A DNA stretch of 50,969 nt, taken from positions 1 to 50,969 of the forward strand of contig JAKBPI010000016.1 in the NCBI GenBank assembly GCA_021829645.1, in the 5' to 3' direction. The stretch is from Actinomycetes bacterium (GTDB lineage Bacteria > Actinomycetota > Acidimicrobiia > Acidimicrobiales > Bog-793). The position numbers and the translations under genes were made by a program. Shown here piece after piece: positions 33,603 through 42,080 of this stretch. The notes beneath the pieces are model-generated. The model was not told the DNA's origin, made no database searches, and saw only the letters and a program-made list of their open reading frames with translations. Numbering within the stretch: position 1 is the stretch's first letter; each line of letters starts with the position of its first letter.

Positions 33603-35525
33603 CTAGATTCCTGGTACGACATTGGCAAAAGTAGCCTGTGAACGTCCTTCTGACATTGGGATAGAATTGTCGTAGTGCCTATTGATCTCGGTGATAAATT
33701 CAGCGAGAATATCCGGAACAGCGCTCACTAATTTTTCGTAATCGGCACGATACAAAAGGGTTTCTTTGGTAAGTGCTACCAGATGATCTGAAAAGATGTT
33801 CCCGGCAAGACTGTAGGCAACTCCGTGTGTCAAATGTTCTTCTGAAGCCATTGGGTCTCCGTTAGGCCAGAATTGCTCGCCACAAAGGACGACTGGAATA
33901 CCGGCCAGGAGAGCTTGCTCATTGCGCGGACTCATCCAGTCACAGCTCAACAAAAATATGCTTTCCCGTGCTAATTCGCTAAAAGAGACCTCATCTTCCG
34001 GCCATACCTCACTTATTTCCAGCATTGCCGTTCTATCCAATTGCTTATCAATAGCTCCATTAGAGACCAATAAAAGTCTGTGTAGCTGTCGACTGTCTTC
34101 GTTTTGGTCTTCGTGTCTTGTCAGTGTGGCAAGATCGTAGACGGGCAGACGTAAAACGGGAAATAACGGATCCACTGCCCGCGAATATGCATACCTTAGC
34201 ACCTCATTTGTTCTATCGACAGATTCAAGCATTCTGCGCCTACTGAAATGCCAAACTACTTTTTTAGCGCAGGCAAGGCGGCTATATTCCGTAGCGTCTG
34301 ACACTATACAAACCGTGGCATCAGTGATGTCTTCTTCTCGCGCATATTCGATTGCGTGCTCTGCCAGAAAAGCTGTGGGCGCTTTCGGGCGTTCCGTGAG
34401 GAAGATCTTTGTGTCATAGCCGGAGGCACATAACAGGCGATATAGCCCGAAAAGTTGGTCTCTTTCCAGCATGGAGTTTGCGTTCGGATTGATTCCTATT
34501 ATAAAGCTGAAAGCCGTTTTCATGGCCACGGAGGCACTGCGTGACATGACGGCACAACAGCGCTCTAAAGTATTTTTTGGTACTTTTTTACCGAGAAAAG
34601 ATACTTTTTGTGTCTCCTGGTCGTCGCTTACGGTTAGGGCGCCTTCTGCGAAAAAACGTTTCAGAGAATCTGCCGAGTTATCAATATAGCTCTCCACAAA
34701 ATGCAACTCCGGGGGAGCAAGTCCTATTTCCTTGGCTTCCATCAGGTAGTTATGGAGAACTTTATCCGTGTCACCCTCGCAAAGGAGGCTGTTTTGGGCG
34801 GCAAACTTGAGTGTGTTGAGATAGCCTATGATATCTGCTGACTCTCTATAAGCGTTCTTTGGCGCGTAGACTATCTTTTTGTCCACCCAAAATGAACCCC
34901 TAAGCAGTAAGTCGACCACTAAACGCCGCCTGAATAATACCGCATTTTTGACGTCATAGTCACCCGGGAGATCAGAACCCAAAGCTGCTGCCCTCATGAT
35001 AAGATTGGAAAAAGACGGTACGCTAACTGCCCTCAATGCGAGCAGTCTGGCTAAGGACCTGCCGCTGTGGACGTATTGGTCGCCTTGGGAGAAGTCGGAA
35101 GTATCCAAATTTTCTAAAATAGCCGGCATCCTATATAACAGCTTTGCCGTACCGGCTACCGTGCGGGGGAAACACTCGAGAGCCAGCAGACCGGCGGAAA
35201 TGTCTTCGGCTGAAAATTCCTCTTCCTCGGCAGCAAAAATAACGTAGTGGGGTTTTCGATTGCGTATTTCTGCCCGCAACACGGAAGCCACGTCGAGATC
35301 TTTATCCACCTCTATAATTTTGTTGACTACGCCTCCATCGCCGGGATTTGCCAAAGCATAAGCAAGGTGCTCCTTAACAAGCACTTGACTATTGCGTTCG
35401 TCCAAAACGGAGATAACTTGAAAATCTTCTTTGAGTTCATGCAGTTCTTTTGAATTCCGCCTCACCCACTCTCCGGCGTTGGCGGGATGTTCCAGGGAAA
35501 ATATAAGAAGTGACGCTTCACTCAT
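33603..35525 (-). CDS. Large glycosyltransferase-like protein
   Basis: 640 residues, no membrane segments. The first 330 residues recall a GT2 (GT-A) domain in degenerate form: Ile-Phe-Ser-Leu-Glu-His-Pro-Ala at the start, a His-Tyr-Val-Ile-Phe-Ala-Ala-Glu-Glu-Glu where GT2 enzymes have the Asp-x-Asp region, and a Leu-Phe-Arg-Arg-Arg-Leu stretch. The second half looks like a GT-B domain (Ile-Gly-Ile-Asn-Pro-Asn-Ala; Ala-Gly-Ile-Pro-Val-Val-Leu-Cys-Gly-Glu near the end). It forms a two-gene unit with the GT4-like gene. Synthesis of a surface polysaccharide or glycoprotein glycan is plausible. The family call is by eye only. Confidence 0.55.
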   Translation of the reverse strand: MSEASLLIFSLEHPANAGEWVRRNSKELHELKEDFQVISVLDERNSQVLVKEHLAYALANPGDGGVVNKIIEVDKDLDVASVLRAEIRNRKPHYVIFAAEEEEFSAEDISAGLLALECFPRTVAGTAKLLYRMPAILENLDTSDFSQGDQYVHSGRSLARLLALRAVSVPSFSNLIMRAAALGSDLPGDYDVKNAVLFRRRLVVDLLLRGSFWVDKKIVYAPKNAYRESADIIGYLNTLKFAAQNSLLCEGDTDKVLHNYLMEAKEIGLAPPELHFVESYIDNSADSLKRFFAEGALTVSDDQETQKVSFLGKKVPKNTLERCCAVMSRSASVAMKTAFSFIIGINPNANSMLERDQLFGLYRLLCASGYDTKIFLTERPKAPTAFLAEHAIEYAREEDITDATVCIVSDATEYSRLACAKKVVWHFSRRRMLESVDRTNEVLRYAYSRAVDPLFPVLRLPVYDLATLTRHEDQNEDSRQLHRLLLVSNGAIDKQLDRTAMLEISEVWPEDEVSFSELARESIFLLSCDWMSPRNEQALLAGIPVVLCGEQFWPNGDPMASEEHLTHGVAYSLAGNIFSDHLVALTKETLLYRADYEKLVSAVPDILAEFITEINRHYDNSIPMSEGRSQATFANVVPGI

Positions 35526-35731
35526 ACGGCATCACACCCGGAATGACACAATTGTTCATGATTAAACGAACGGATGCCGAGCGTCAAAGACTTCCATAAA
35601 AAATTTATCTACAGACCTGATAAAAAGTGCGAATTTGCCTCGTATTACCCAAAATTACATGAGGTACCGTAACAAAGCCCTTCCATGCTTGTCGGTTTCT
35701 ATACTTTGCAAGAGCGCTTTTATGTACAAGC

Positions 35732-36631
35732 TCATCCCAAAAAATCTTCAGTTTCCTTTAGTAAAATCCTGATAGCTTCAGACATAGCTTTTCTACCTGG
35801 GCCATGTCGCAGTATGGCTCTTGAAACCGAAGGTAAAACATATTCTCTACAGGACGAAAAGACGTCTGCTGTCATTGAGATCGTTGCCCCTTGTGCTCCG
35901 ATTCCCGGAGCCAAAAAAAGGCAGTTGAAATCGGCCAAGTCTACCTTGATCTCTCGGCCGTGATTGGGCGCAAACACCGCACCTACGGGACCGGTTGTCC
36001 GTAGCCCATCGACAAAAACTTTTTCTTTGCCGCCACCGGGTTCGACAAAGAAATGTCTGTTGGCGGCAAGGATTTTTTCCAGAACGATTTCTTCCACAGA
36101 GAGGTCACCCTGTCTGAGTTGCTGTATAGAACGGGCATCCTCGTTGGATGAGCGAGCTACCACAAACACATAGCCCCCTTTTTCGTTCGCCAATTGAAAA
36201 ATAGGCGTCAACTCTTCCACGCCGAGATAGGGACTGAGAGTAACGGCGTCGGCGAAAAAGTCAGCGCCGTCGGAAAAAAATGCTTCACCATAAGCAGAAG
36301 CCGTACTTCCGATATCGCCCCTCTTAACATCCAAAATAACCAGTAAGCCGGCTTCTTTGGCTAGCCTCAGGGAGTCACTTAACACCTGCATGCCGCGCCA
36401 TCCGAGACGTTCGAAGAAAGCGGACTGAAACTTGACCAAACCCACGCCTTCAGCGGCAACTTCCAGGCTTCTATCGCAAAACTCTTTTAGACCAGACGGG
36501 GAATCATCCAAACCCCATGAAATCATGGTTTCTTTTGCCGGATCAATACCCATAACCAGCGGAGAGCGCCTACTTCGCAAATCAAAATAGCGTTGCGTGA
36601 AAGGTAAAGGGGTCGCGTCAAGATCAGTCAT
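35732..36631 (-). CDS. pyrF: Orotidine 5'-phosphate decarboxylase, type 2
   Basis: 299 residues. The catalytic motif Leu-Asp-Val-Lys-Arg-Gly-Asp-Ile-Gly-Ser-Thr-Ala and Thr-Leu-Ser-Pro-Tyr-Leu-Gly mark the longer type 2 PyrF found in actinobacteria and some other phyla; Ala-Pro-Gly-Ile-Gly-Ala-Gln-Gly forms the phosphate site. It makes UMP from OMP. The gene follows sufC by 53 bases on the same strand and may be co-transcribed; other pyr genes are absent. The ribosome site is weak. Confidence 0.94.
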   Translation of the reverse strand: MTDLDATPLPFTQRYFDLRSRRSPLVMGIDPAKETMISWGLDDSPSGLKEFCDRSLEVAAEGVGLVKFQSAFFERLGWRGMQVLSDSLRLAKEAGLLVILDVKRGDIGSTASAYGEAFFSDGADFFADAVTLSPYLGVEELTPIFQLANEKGGYVFVVARSSNEDARSIQQLRQGDLSVEEIVLEKILAANRHFFVEPGGGKEKVFVDGLRTTGPVGAVFAPNHGREIKVDLADFNCLFLAPGIGAQGATISMTADVFSSCREYVLPSVSRAILRHGPGRKAMSEAIRILLKETEDFLG

Positions 36632-36684
36632 GGCAGGAATTATAAATCAATTTCCCTTGATTGCGATCTATTTAAGGTAATCCT

Positions 36685-37446
36685 CTATCCCAGCCAAGGT
36701 CCGTAACCGTACTCTTCGACTTTTGCCACTAAGGAAGCATCCCCTGTTTCGACAATCGTGCCGTCGACGAGTAAATGCACTTTATCCGCAGGCAGATACT
36801 CAAGCACTCTGTTGTAATGGGTTACTATAATGACGCCCATGCCTTCGCCGTCTTCACCGGACTGAGATTTCCTGTCTACCAAGTCTTTTACGGCCATTGA
36901 GACTTTTTTTAACGCGTCCACGTCCAAACCGGAATCTAACTCATCCAAAACACCAAATTTGGGAGACAGACTGCAAAGTTGTAAAGCTTCCAGCCTTTTT
37001 TTCTCCCCACCTGAGGCCCCCATGTTTACCCCCCGCTCCAAAAGAGCCGAACCGATGCCTAGGCTGTCGGCCAACGAAGCGATTTTTGAGGGCAGGTAAG
37101 AGTTGTCTTTTCCGTATGACAAAGATCCGGCAACGGCGGTTCGCAAGATGTCTTCCACGGTGACGCCGGGAATCTCAGGGGGTTCTTGGAGTAAAAGAGT
37201 AAGTCCGGCTCGCGCCCTTGCAAAGGTAGCAAGATCCGTCAGATCTTCTCCGTCTATCAGAATACGCCCGGAGGTAACCGTATAGCTGTAGTGACCCAAG
37301 AGAGCTTTGGCAAATGTGGTTTTCCCTGCGCCATTCGGACCCATCAAAACGTGTACTTCTCCGCTTTTAACACTCAAATTCAAGCCGGATAGGACTTGCC
37401 TGCCTGCTGTTTGCACCCCTAAGTCAATAATTTGTAACTCAGACAT
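36685..37446 (-). CDS. sufC: Fe-S cluster assembly ATPase SufC
   Basis: 253 residues, an ABC ATPase of SufC type. Walker A is Gly-Pro-Asn-Gly-Ala-Gly-Lys-Thr-Thr (36-44), the signature is Ser-Gly-Gly-Glu-Lys-Lys-Arg-Leu-Glu, and Walker B ends Leu-Asp-Glu-Leu-Asp-Ser-Gly-Leu-Asp, the SufC form. It powers the SufBCD scaffold. Its ATG overlaps the stop of the Rieske gene as ATGA. It is the last suf gene of the operon; sufS and sufU do not follow as they do in many actinobacteria. Confidence 0.95.
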   Translation of the reverse strand: MSELQIIDLGVQTAGRQVLSGLNLSVKSGEVHVLMGPNGAGKTTFAKALLGHYSYTVTSGRILIDGEDLTDLATFARARAGLTLLLQEPPEIPGVTVEDILRTAVAGSLSYGKDNSYLPSKIASLADSLGIGSALLERGVNMGASGGEKKRLEALQLCSLSPKFGVLDELDSGLDVDALKKVSMAVKDLVDRKSQSGEDGEGMGVIIVTHYNRVLEYLPADKVHLLVDGTIVETGDASLVAKVEEYGYGPWLG

Positions 37447-37793
37447 CAGAGCAATACCCGAATCTCTTCTCCGACAACGCTAACTTGATACACGTCTACC
37501 GGCTTAGTCGCCGGTAAATTTTGAGGTTCACCGGTGAGTAGTGAAAAAATACTGCCATGCATATAGCACTCTATCTCACAGGAGTCAAAGTCCACCTCAC
37601 CGGAAGAGAGAGGATAATCTTCGTGACTGCAGGTATCGTCAATGCAATAAAAAGCATCCTGTGCCCTGATCAAGCAGAGTGCTTTACCGTCAAGCATCAA
37701 ACTCTTTACTTCACCGATCCGGATATCTTCGACACCGCAAACCGTCTTCCAAGAACCCGATTCGGCGTCTTGACTGTAGTTGGCATCAGCCAT
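37446..37793 (-). CDS. Rieske [2Fe-2S] ferredoxin of the SUF operon
   Basis: 115 residues. Cys55-x-His57 and Cys76-x2-His79 are the ligands of a Rieske 2Fe-2S cluster (Cys-Ser-His and Cys-Tyr-Met-His). It resembles the small non-haem dioxygenase ferredoxins. Rieske genes of this kind are common between sufD and sufC in actinobacteria, where they may supply electrons for cluster assembly; the exact role is not settled. It is coupled to sufC by a one-base overlap and lies 17 bases after sufD. Confidence 0.93.
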   Translation of the reverse strand: MADANYSQDAESGSWKTVCGVEDIRIGEVKSLMLDGKALCLIRAQDAFYCIDDTCSHEDYPLSSGEVDFDSCEIECYMHGSIFSLLTGEPQNLPATKPVDVYQVSVVGEEIRVLL

Positions 37794-37810
37794 GAGCTAT
37801 TTTCCCTTTC

Positions 37811-39154
37811 TTATAACTTATTTGCAATTGTATTATATATATATTCATTCAACTCTTTCATGGGAGCCGAATCCAAAAGATCTTGGAAAAAACCAAGTGT
37901 GATCAACTTCTCCGCCACTAAAGGCTCTATTCCTTTTGATTCCAGATAAAAACTCAACTCTTTATCTATAGGTCCCACCGCTGAAGCATGACTACACTTA
38001 ACGTCATTTTCCTCTATGGAAAGATTGGGAACGGAATCCGCCCCGGCATCTTCAGACAATACCAAGTTGCGGTTGGTTTGAGAAGCTTCGGAACGAACGG
38101 CACCTTTGGCCATATGGATAAGACCCGTATAAACTGACCTGGCTTGGTCGTCAACCGCCCCTTTGAAAATTAACTCGCTTTTCGTATGGGGGGCCAGGTG
38201 ATCCTGATAAGTACGCATATCTTTGATTTGGTTGCCTGTAGCAAAATATAGAGAATACAGCTTACTTGTCGCCCCGCGTTCTGCAAGAACGGAGGAGGTT
38301 TCCGTTCTTGACATGTGTGCTCCGAGGGATACGGAGAATGAGTCAATAACCCCGTTTTCAGCCACGAAGCCATACTGGTGACCGTAATGATACGATGTAT
38401 CTCCCAGTATTTGAAGCTGTTCATAGGCCAGTTCCGCCCCCTCACCCGCCTGCAGACCGGTCCTCGGTACCACCAGATATGATGCTTCGTCGGAAATTAA
38501 AATGTCCAATACTTTCACCTTGGCACCGCTTCCGGCAACAACCGTCAAAGAAGGAAAATACGCTTCTCCCGTTAAAGAGTCTCCCTCAGCAGTGACCACT
38601 TTAGAGACGTCAGTTGATAAGTTTTGCAGACGATGTATGACGGCTATCGGGAGTTCTTGTTGATATCCTGACGGGATGTAAAGCAGCAACGGTGTCTTTA
38701 CAAAAGTCTTGGCTAGGAGTTCAAAAAAGGAGTCGCCTTCTTTGGGGCTTAGATGTGTCCGAACAGCTTCCTTTACCAAAGTGAGATCTCTGGGATCAAT
38801 GCTCGCCCAATCTATGCCGTCTGCATGATCGCTTAAGTTGAGTATTTGTATACCGCCTTGACCGGAGTTTTCCGTATTTGCAACGCAGATATCGTTATAA
38901 ACTTTTACGACAGAAATATCATCCGACAAAAATTCCGGTTGCCATCCGTCGTCGGTACAAACAATCCCCGAAGACGGTTTAAAATTATCCAAGTGAAAGC
39001 TACCAATATCGCTGTAGCGCCAATTCTCTTGGTCCTCCGTCGGAACGGGAGTTTTCTCCAAAATGGCGGCCGCTTGGTTTTTGTAATCTTGCAACCAACG
39101 CGGAACCGGAAAATACTGCAATGCTGCCGATCCAAATTCTGTGGGTGTGGTCAT
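37811..39154 (-). CDS. sufD: Fe-S cluster assembly protein SufD
   Basis: 447 residues. The C-terminal SufBD beta-helix core is clear: Leu-Ile-His-Met-Ala-Lys-Gly-Ala-Val-Arg-Ser-Glu-Ala-Ser-Gln-Thr-Asn-Arg-Asn-Leu-Val, then Val-Lys-Cys-Ser-His-Ala-Ser-Ala-Val-Gly. The Cys and His there correspond to conserved SufD residues near the SufB-SufD interface. The N-terminal helical part is variable as usual. AAAGGAAA precedes the ATG. It partners SufB and SufC. Confidence 0.95.
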   Translation of the reverse strand: MTTPTEFGSAALQYFPVPRWLQDYKNQAAAILEKTPVPTEDQENWRYSDIGSFHLDNFKPSSGIVCTDDGWQPEFLSDDISVVKVYNDICVANTENSGQGGIQILNLSDHADGIDWASIDPRDLTLVKEAVRTHLSPKEGDSFFELLAKTFVKTPLLLYIPSGYQQELPIAVIHRLQNLSTDVSKVVTAEGDSLTGEAYFPSLTVVAGSGAKVKVLDILISDEASYLVVPRTGLQAGEGAELAYEQLQILGDTSYHYGHQYGFVAENGVIDSFSVSLGAHMSRTETSSVLAERGATSKLYSLYFATGNQIKDMRTYQDHLAPHTKSELIFKGAVDDQARSVYTGLIHMAKGAVRSEASQTNRNLVLSEDAGADSVPNLSIEENDVKCSHASAVGPIDKELSFYLESKGIEPLVAEKLITLGFFQDLLDSAPMKELNEYIYNTIANKL

Positions 39155-39217
39155 TATTTCCTTTGTTTACGAACCTATAGCATCAATCAAAACTCTTCAA
39201 AAAAGCTAACCGAATCA

Positions 39218-39592
39218 CTATTTTCGCCTAAACCTTTTTTTCAAATTGGCGAAAAAACCGTTTTTATTCAAAGAACTCTTGCGTTCATTTTTCTTTTGTA
39301 TCTCCGCCAAAGCATCTGGCACGATACTGTTTACTATATCTTCTGCTTCATCCAAAAGTTTGGCTATGTCACTTCCGGATTCACCGTTTCCAAGAGGTTC
39401 TTCTTCAATGGTGGGTTCCACAAGAGAGCCCCGCTCAAAACCGGCATCACCAAGACGTTTTTCGTAGCCGGGACATTGCTCCGGACAACGCCATGGCGCT
39501 TCCGGTGCCAAGTCAATCCTACAAAATCTGGCTACCTCTCCAGAAGGATACGTTCTGGATTGGTAGTGCTTGCAATCTTCCTTCATAGACAT
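39218..39592 (-). CDS. Small cysteine-motif protein inside the SUF operon
   Basis: 124 residues. The N-terminal 45 residues carry Cys7-x-His9, Cys24, Cys36 and Cys40 in the frame Glu-Asp-Cys-Lys-His-Tyr ... Arg-Phe-Cys ... Trp-Arg-Cys-Pro-Glu-Gln-Cys-Pro-Gly-Tyr, a likely metal or Fe-S site. The rest is acidic, then ends in a very basic tail (Leu-Lys-Lys-Arg-Phe-Arg-Arg-Lys). GGGGTGAT lies upstream of the ATG. Location between sufB and sufD suggests an accessory factor in cluster assembly. I do not know a characterised member; similar short proteins probably occur in related actinobacteria. Confidence 0.7.
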   Translation of the reverse strand: MSMKEDCKHYQSRTYPSGEVARFCRIDLAPEAPWRCPEQCPGYEKRLGDAGFERGSLVEPTIEEEPLGNGESGSDIAKLLDEAEDIVNSIVPDALAEIQKKNERKSSLNKNGFFANLKKRFRRK

Positions 39593-39696
39593 GAGATCAC
39601 CCCAAAAAAATAACTTAGAAGTATTTCATATAAATTACATCTATCGTGATAAACCTTGCCTTCATGTAAAAACCGGCAAAGACCCCTAAATATTAT

Positions 39697-41094
39697 CTAG
39701 CCGACAGACCCTTCCATTTGGAGTTCTATAAGTCTGCTCCACTCAACTGCATATTCCATAGGTAGCGTGCGCGTTATGGGTTCGATGAAGCCGTTTACGA
39801 TCATCGAAGTGGCCTGGGACTCTGAAAGTCCCCTACTCATCAAATAGAAAAGCTGTTCCTCGGCTACTTTGGACACTGTAGCCTCATGACCGATTTGTGC
39901 ATCCCTCTCACTCACTTCCATATAGGGCATCGTCTCGGAAACGGATTCCTTGTCGAGGATAAGAGCATCACAACGCACAAAAGATTTGGCCTGCTTTGCC
40001 CCTTTATCTACGTGAACCTTACCCCGGTAAGTCGTAATTCCTCCGTCTTTTGAAATAGACTTTGAAACTATCGTAGAGGTGGTTTCATTGGCACAGTGGA
40101 ACATTTTTGCTCCGGTATCCTGCATCTGACCGGATCCGGCATAGGCCACGGAAAGCACTTCACCGGAAGCTTTTGGACCCATAAGATATACGGAGGGGTA
40201 CTTCATGGTAAGGCGAGAACCTATATTGCCGTCTATCCATTCTACGTGTGCCTCTGCTTCAGCTCTGGCTCGCTTAGTAACCAGATTATATACATTGCTG
40301 GACCAATTCTGGATCGTCGTATAAGTAATTCTGCTTCCGGGTAAAGCCACCAGCTCTACAACGGCAGAGTGCAGTGAATCAGTGGAGTAGACGGGGGCCG
40401 AACAACCTTCTACGTAATGTACTTGGGCGCCCTCGTCACAAATGATAAGAGTTCTTTCAAACTGACCCATATTTTCCGCATTGATCCTAAAGTAAGCCTG
40501 CAAGGGCATTTCTACTTTAACGCCGGGGGGTACGTAGATAAAAGATCCTCCTGACCAGACGGCGGAGTTGAGGGCGGCAAATTTATTATCATTCGGTGGA
40601 ATAATTTTGCCGAACCACTTACGGACAATTTCTGGGTATTCCCTTACTCCGGTGTCCATGTCGGTAAAAATGACCCCTTGCTTTTCCAGATCTTCTCTGT
40701 TGCGGTGGTAGACGACTTCGCTTTCATACTGAGCCGTTACCCCGGCTAAATATTTGCGTTCGGCTTCCGGAATCCCCAGTTTGTCCCATGTGGATTTGAC
40801 GACATCCGGCAGTTGCTCCCATGAGTCAACTTTTTTCTCTGTAGGCTTTATATAGTAATAAATATCGTCAAAATTTAAATCTGGCATTTTGACAGCAAAC
40901 CAGTCTTTCATAGGCTTTGAGAAGAACCTTTGCAGTGCTTTCAAGCGAAAATCCAGCATCCAAGAAGGCTCTTTTTTCATAGCCGACATTTCCCGAACTA
41001 TTGCTTCAGAAAGACCTTTTTTGGGCTTATAAATATAATCTTCTTCATCGCTCCACCCAAGACTGTATTTACCCAAATCAATGCTTGTCGTCAT
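39697..41094 (-). CDS. sufB: Fe-S cluster assembly protein SufB
   Basis: 465 residues. Typical SufB features are Tyr-Lys-Pro-Lys-Lys-Gly-Leu-Ser-Glu near the start, Phe-Ile-Tyr-Val-Pro-Pro-Gly-Val, Tyr-Val-Glu-Gly-Cys-Ser-Ala-Pro and a C-terminal [11 protein letters not shown]. The scaffold cysteine is probably the one in Phe-Val-Arg-Cys-Asp-Ala-Leu. A strong ribosome site (GAGGAGAGG) precedes the ATG. It is the first gene of the operon, behind a structured leader; no sufR regulator gene lies upstream, where many actinobacteria have one. Confidence 0.96.
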   Translation of the reverse strand: MTTSIDLGKYSLGWSDEEDYIYKPKKGLSEAIVREMSAMKKEPSWMLDFRLKALQRFFSKPMKDWFAVKMPDLNFDDIYYYIKPTEKKVDSWEQLPDVVKSTWDKLGIPEAERKYLAGVTAQYESEVVYHRNREDLEKQGVIFTDMDTGVREYPEIVRKWFGKIIPPNDNKFAALNSAVWSGGSFIYVPPGVKVEMPLQAYFRINAENMGQFERTLIICDEGAQVHYVEGCSAPVYSTDSLHSAVVELVALPGSRITYTTIQNWSSNVYNLVTKRARAEAEAHVEWIDGNIGSRLTMKYPSVYLMGPKASGEVLSVAYAGSGQMQDTGAKMFHCANETTSTIVSKSISKDGGITTYRGKVHVDKGAKQAKSFVRCDALILDKESVSETMPYMEVSERDAQIGHEATVSKVAEEQLFYLMSRGLSESQATSMIVNGFIEPITRTLPMEYAVEWSRLIELQMEGSVG

Positions 41095-41132
41095 GACCTC
41101 TCCTCAATATCCTTTACTTGATAGGAAGGGTG

Positions 41133-41178
41133 AAAAGCAAGGCGGGATGCTTCCCGCTACGCTTTTTTAAATAGTATA
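41133..41178 (-). promoter_or_regulatory. sufB extended -10 promoter and 5' leader hairpin
   Basis: On the minus strand TGC-TATACT, an extended -10 element, covers 41173-41181, which puts the transcript start near 41166. The leader then opens at once with a strong hairpin: AAAAGC (41133-41138) pairs with GCTTTT (41161-41166), and inside it GCGGGA (41142-41147) pairs with TCCCGC (41152-41157) around a 4-base loop. A 5'-terminal hairpin can stabilise mRNA or bind a regulator. Read on the plus strand the same hairpin is followed by six T and would act as a terminator. Confidence 0.5.
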
Positions 41179-41342
41179 GCAATTTCCACTATCTACATAG
41201 TAACAAATATTTATCGCCCTCTTTTCGCGGCGCTCTCAATTTGAGATACCGTTCTCATATCAAAAGCAGATAAGACACATGCCGAATACTTTGACGAAAG
41301 ACCAAAGGACATCAGAGACATCCTTATGCTAAATTAGCTTGC

Positions 41343-42059
41343 ATGCAAACTCTTGTAGTACTTCCCACATACGAAGAAAGTGCCAATATAGAAAACATCC
41401 TGCGCAGCGTGCGTAAGTCCATTCCAGAAGCAAACATACTGGTTGTTGACGACTCCAGTCCGGATGGCACGGCCGATATAGCCAAACGGGTTGCGGAGGA
41501 ACTGGGCAATATTGACATTTACATCAGGCCCGAAAAAAATGGTTTAGGGCCGGCTTATAGGGCGGGGTTTGCTTGGGGTCTGGAGAGAGGATACGAAATA
41601 TTTGTCGAAATGGATTCGGACTTTTCCCATGACCCAGCTCAACTCCCTGATTTGGTAAAGCCCATAGAGGAAGGCGCAGACGTTTCGATAGGATCCAGAT
41701 ACATACCAGGGGGGAAAATACCCAACTGGAAACTATCAAGAAGGCTACTTTCACGGGGTGGGAATCTGTACGCGAGTGTACTCCTGGGATTACACGTAGC
41801 TGATTCTACGGCTGGATTCAGGGCTTATGGAAAGTCCATCTTGGAGAAAATAGACCTTTCCACCATTACCGCAGACGGATACGGCTTTCAGATAGAAATG
41901 ACTTACAGAGCAAAGCAAAACGGCGGAAAAATACGGGAGGTGCCGATAAGCTTTGTAGACAGGGTTGAAGGAACTTCCAAAATGTCAAAATCCGTCGTCA
42001 CTGAAGCTCTCTGGCTGGTGACCAAATGGGGCTTCGAGCGCTTGACGCGGGCGAAATAA
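41343..42059 (+). CDS. Polyprenol monophosphomannose synthase-like GT2 glycosyltransferase
   Basis: 238 residues, the length of the catalytic domain of dolichol/polyprenol-phosphate mannose synthases. Leu-Pro-Thr-Tyr-Glu-Glu at 7-12, Val-Asp-Asp-Ser-Ser-Pro-Asp-Gly-Thr at 35-43, and the metal-binding Met-Asp91-Ser-Asp93-Phe-Ser-His-Asp-Pro are diagnostic, with Ser-Arg-Tyr and Arg-x-Glu-Gly-Thr-Ser-Lys-Met near the end. It transfers a sugar from a nucleotide donor to a polyprenyl phosphate on the membrane inner face. No fused acyltransferase domain as in mycobacterial Ppm1. No ribosome site is seen and TATGCT lies at 41325-41330, so the mRNA may be nearly leaderless. Donor specificity is inferred from the family. 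Confidence 0.85.
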   Translation: MQTLVVLPTYEESANIENILRSVRKSIPEANILVVDDSSPDGTADIAKRVAEELGNIDIYIRPEKNGLGPAYRAGFAWGLERGYEIFVEMDSDFSHDPAQLPDLVKPIEEGADVSIGSRYIPGGKIPNWKLSRRLLSRGGNLYASVLLGLHVADSTAGFRAYGKSILEKIDLSTITADGYGFQIEMTYRAKQNGGKIREVPISFVDRVEGTSKMSKSVVTEALWLVTKWGFERLTRAK

Positions 42060-42080
42060 ATAATCCCCGAGACAGCTTAA

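Noticed and set aside
38846-39613. 255-codon plus-strand frame across sufD and the Cys-motif gene
   Set aside because: It runs antisense through two well-supported genes and its product has no family features.
41133-41168. Terminator of an upstream plus-strand gene
   Set aside because: No plus-strand gene precedes it; the gene there is sufB on the minus strand, so a leader hairpin is the better reading.
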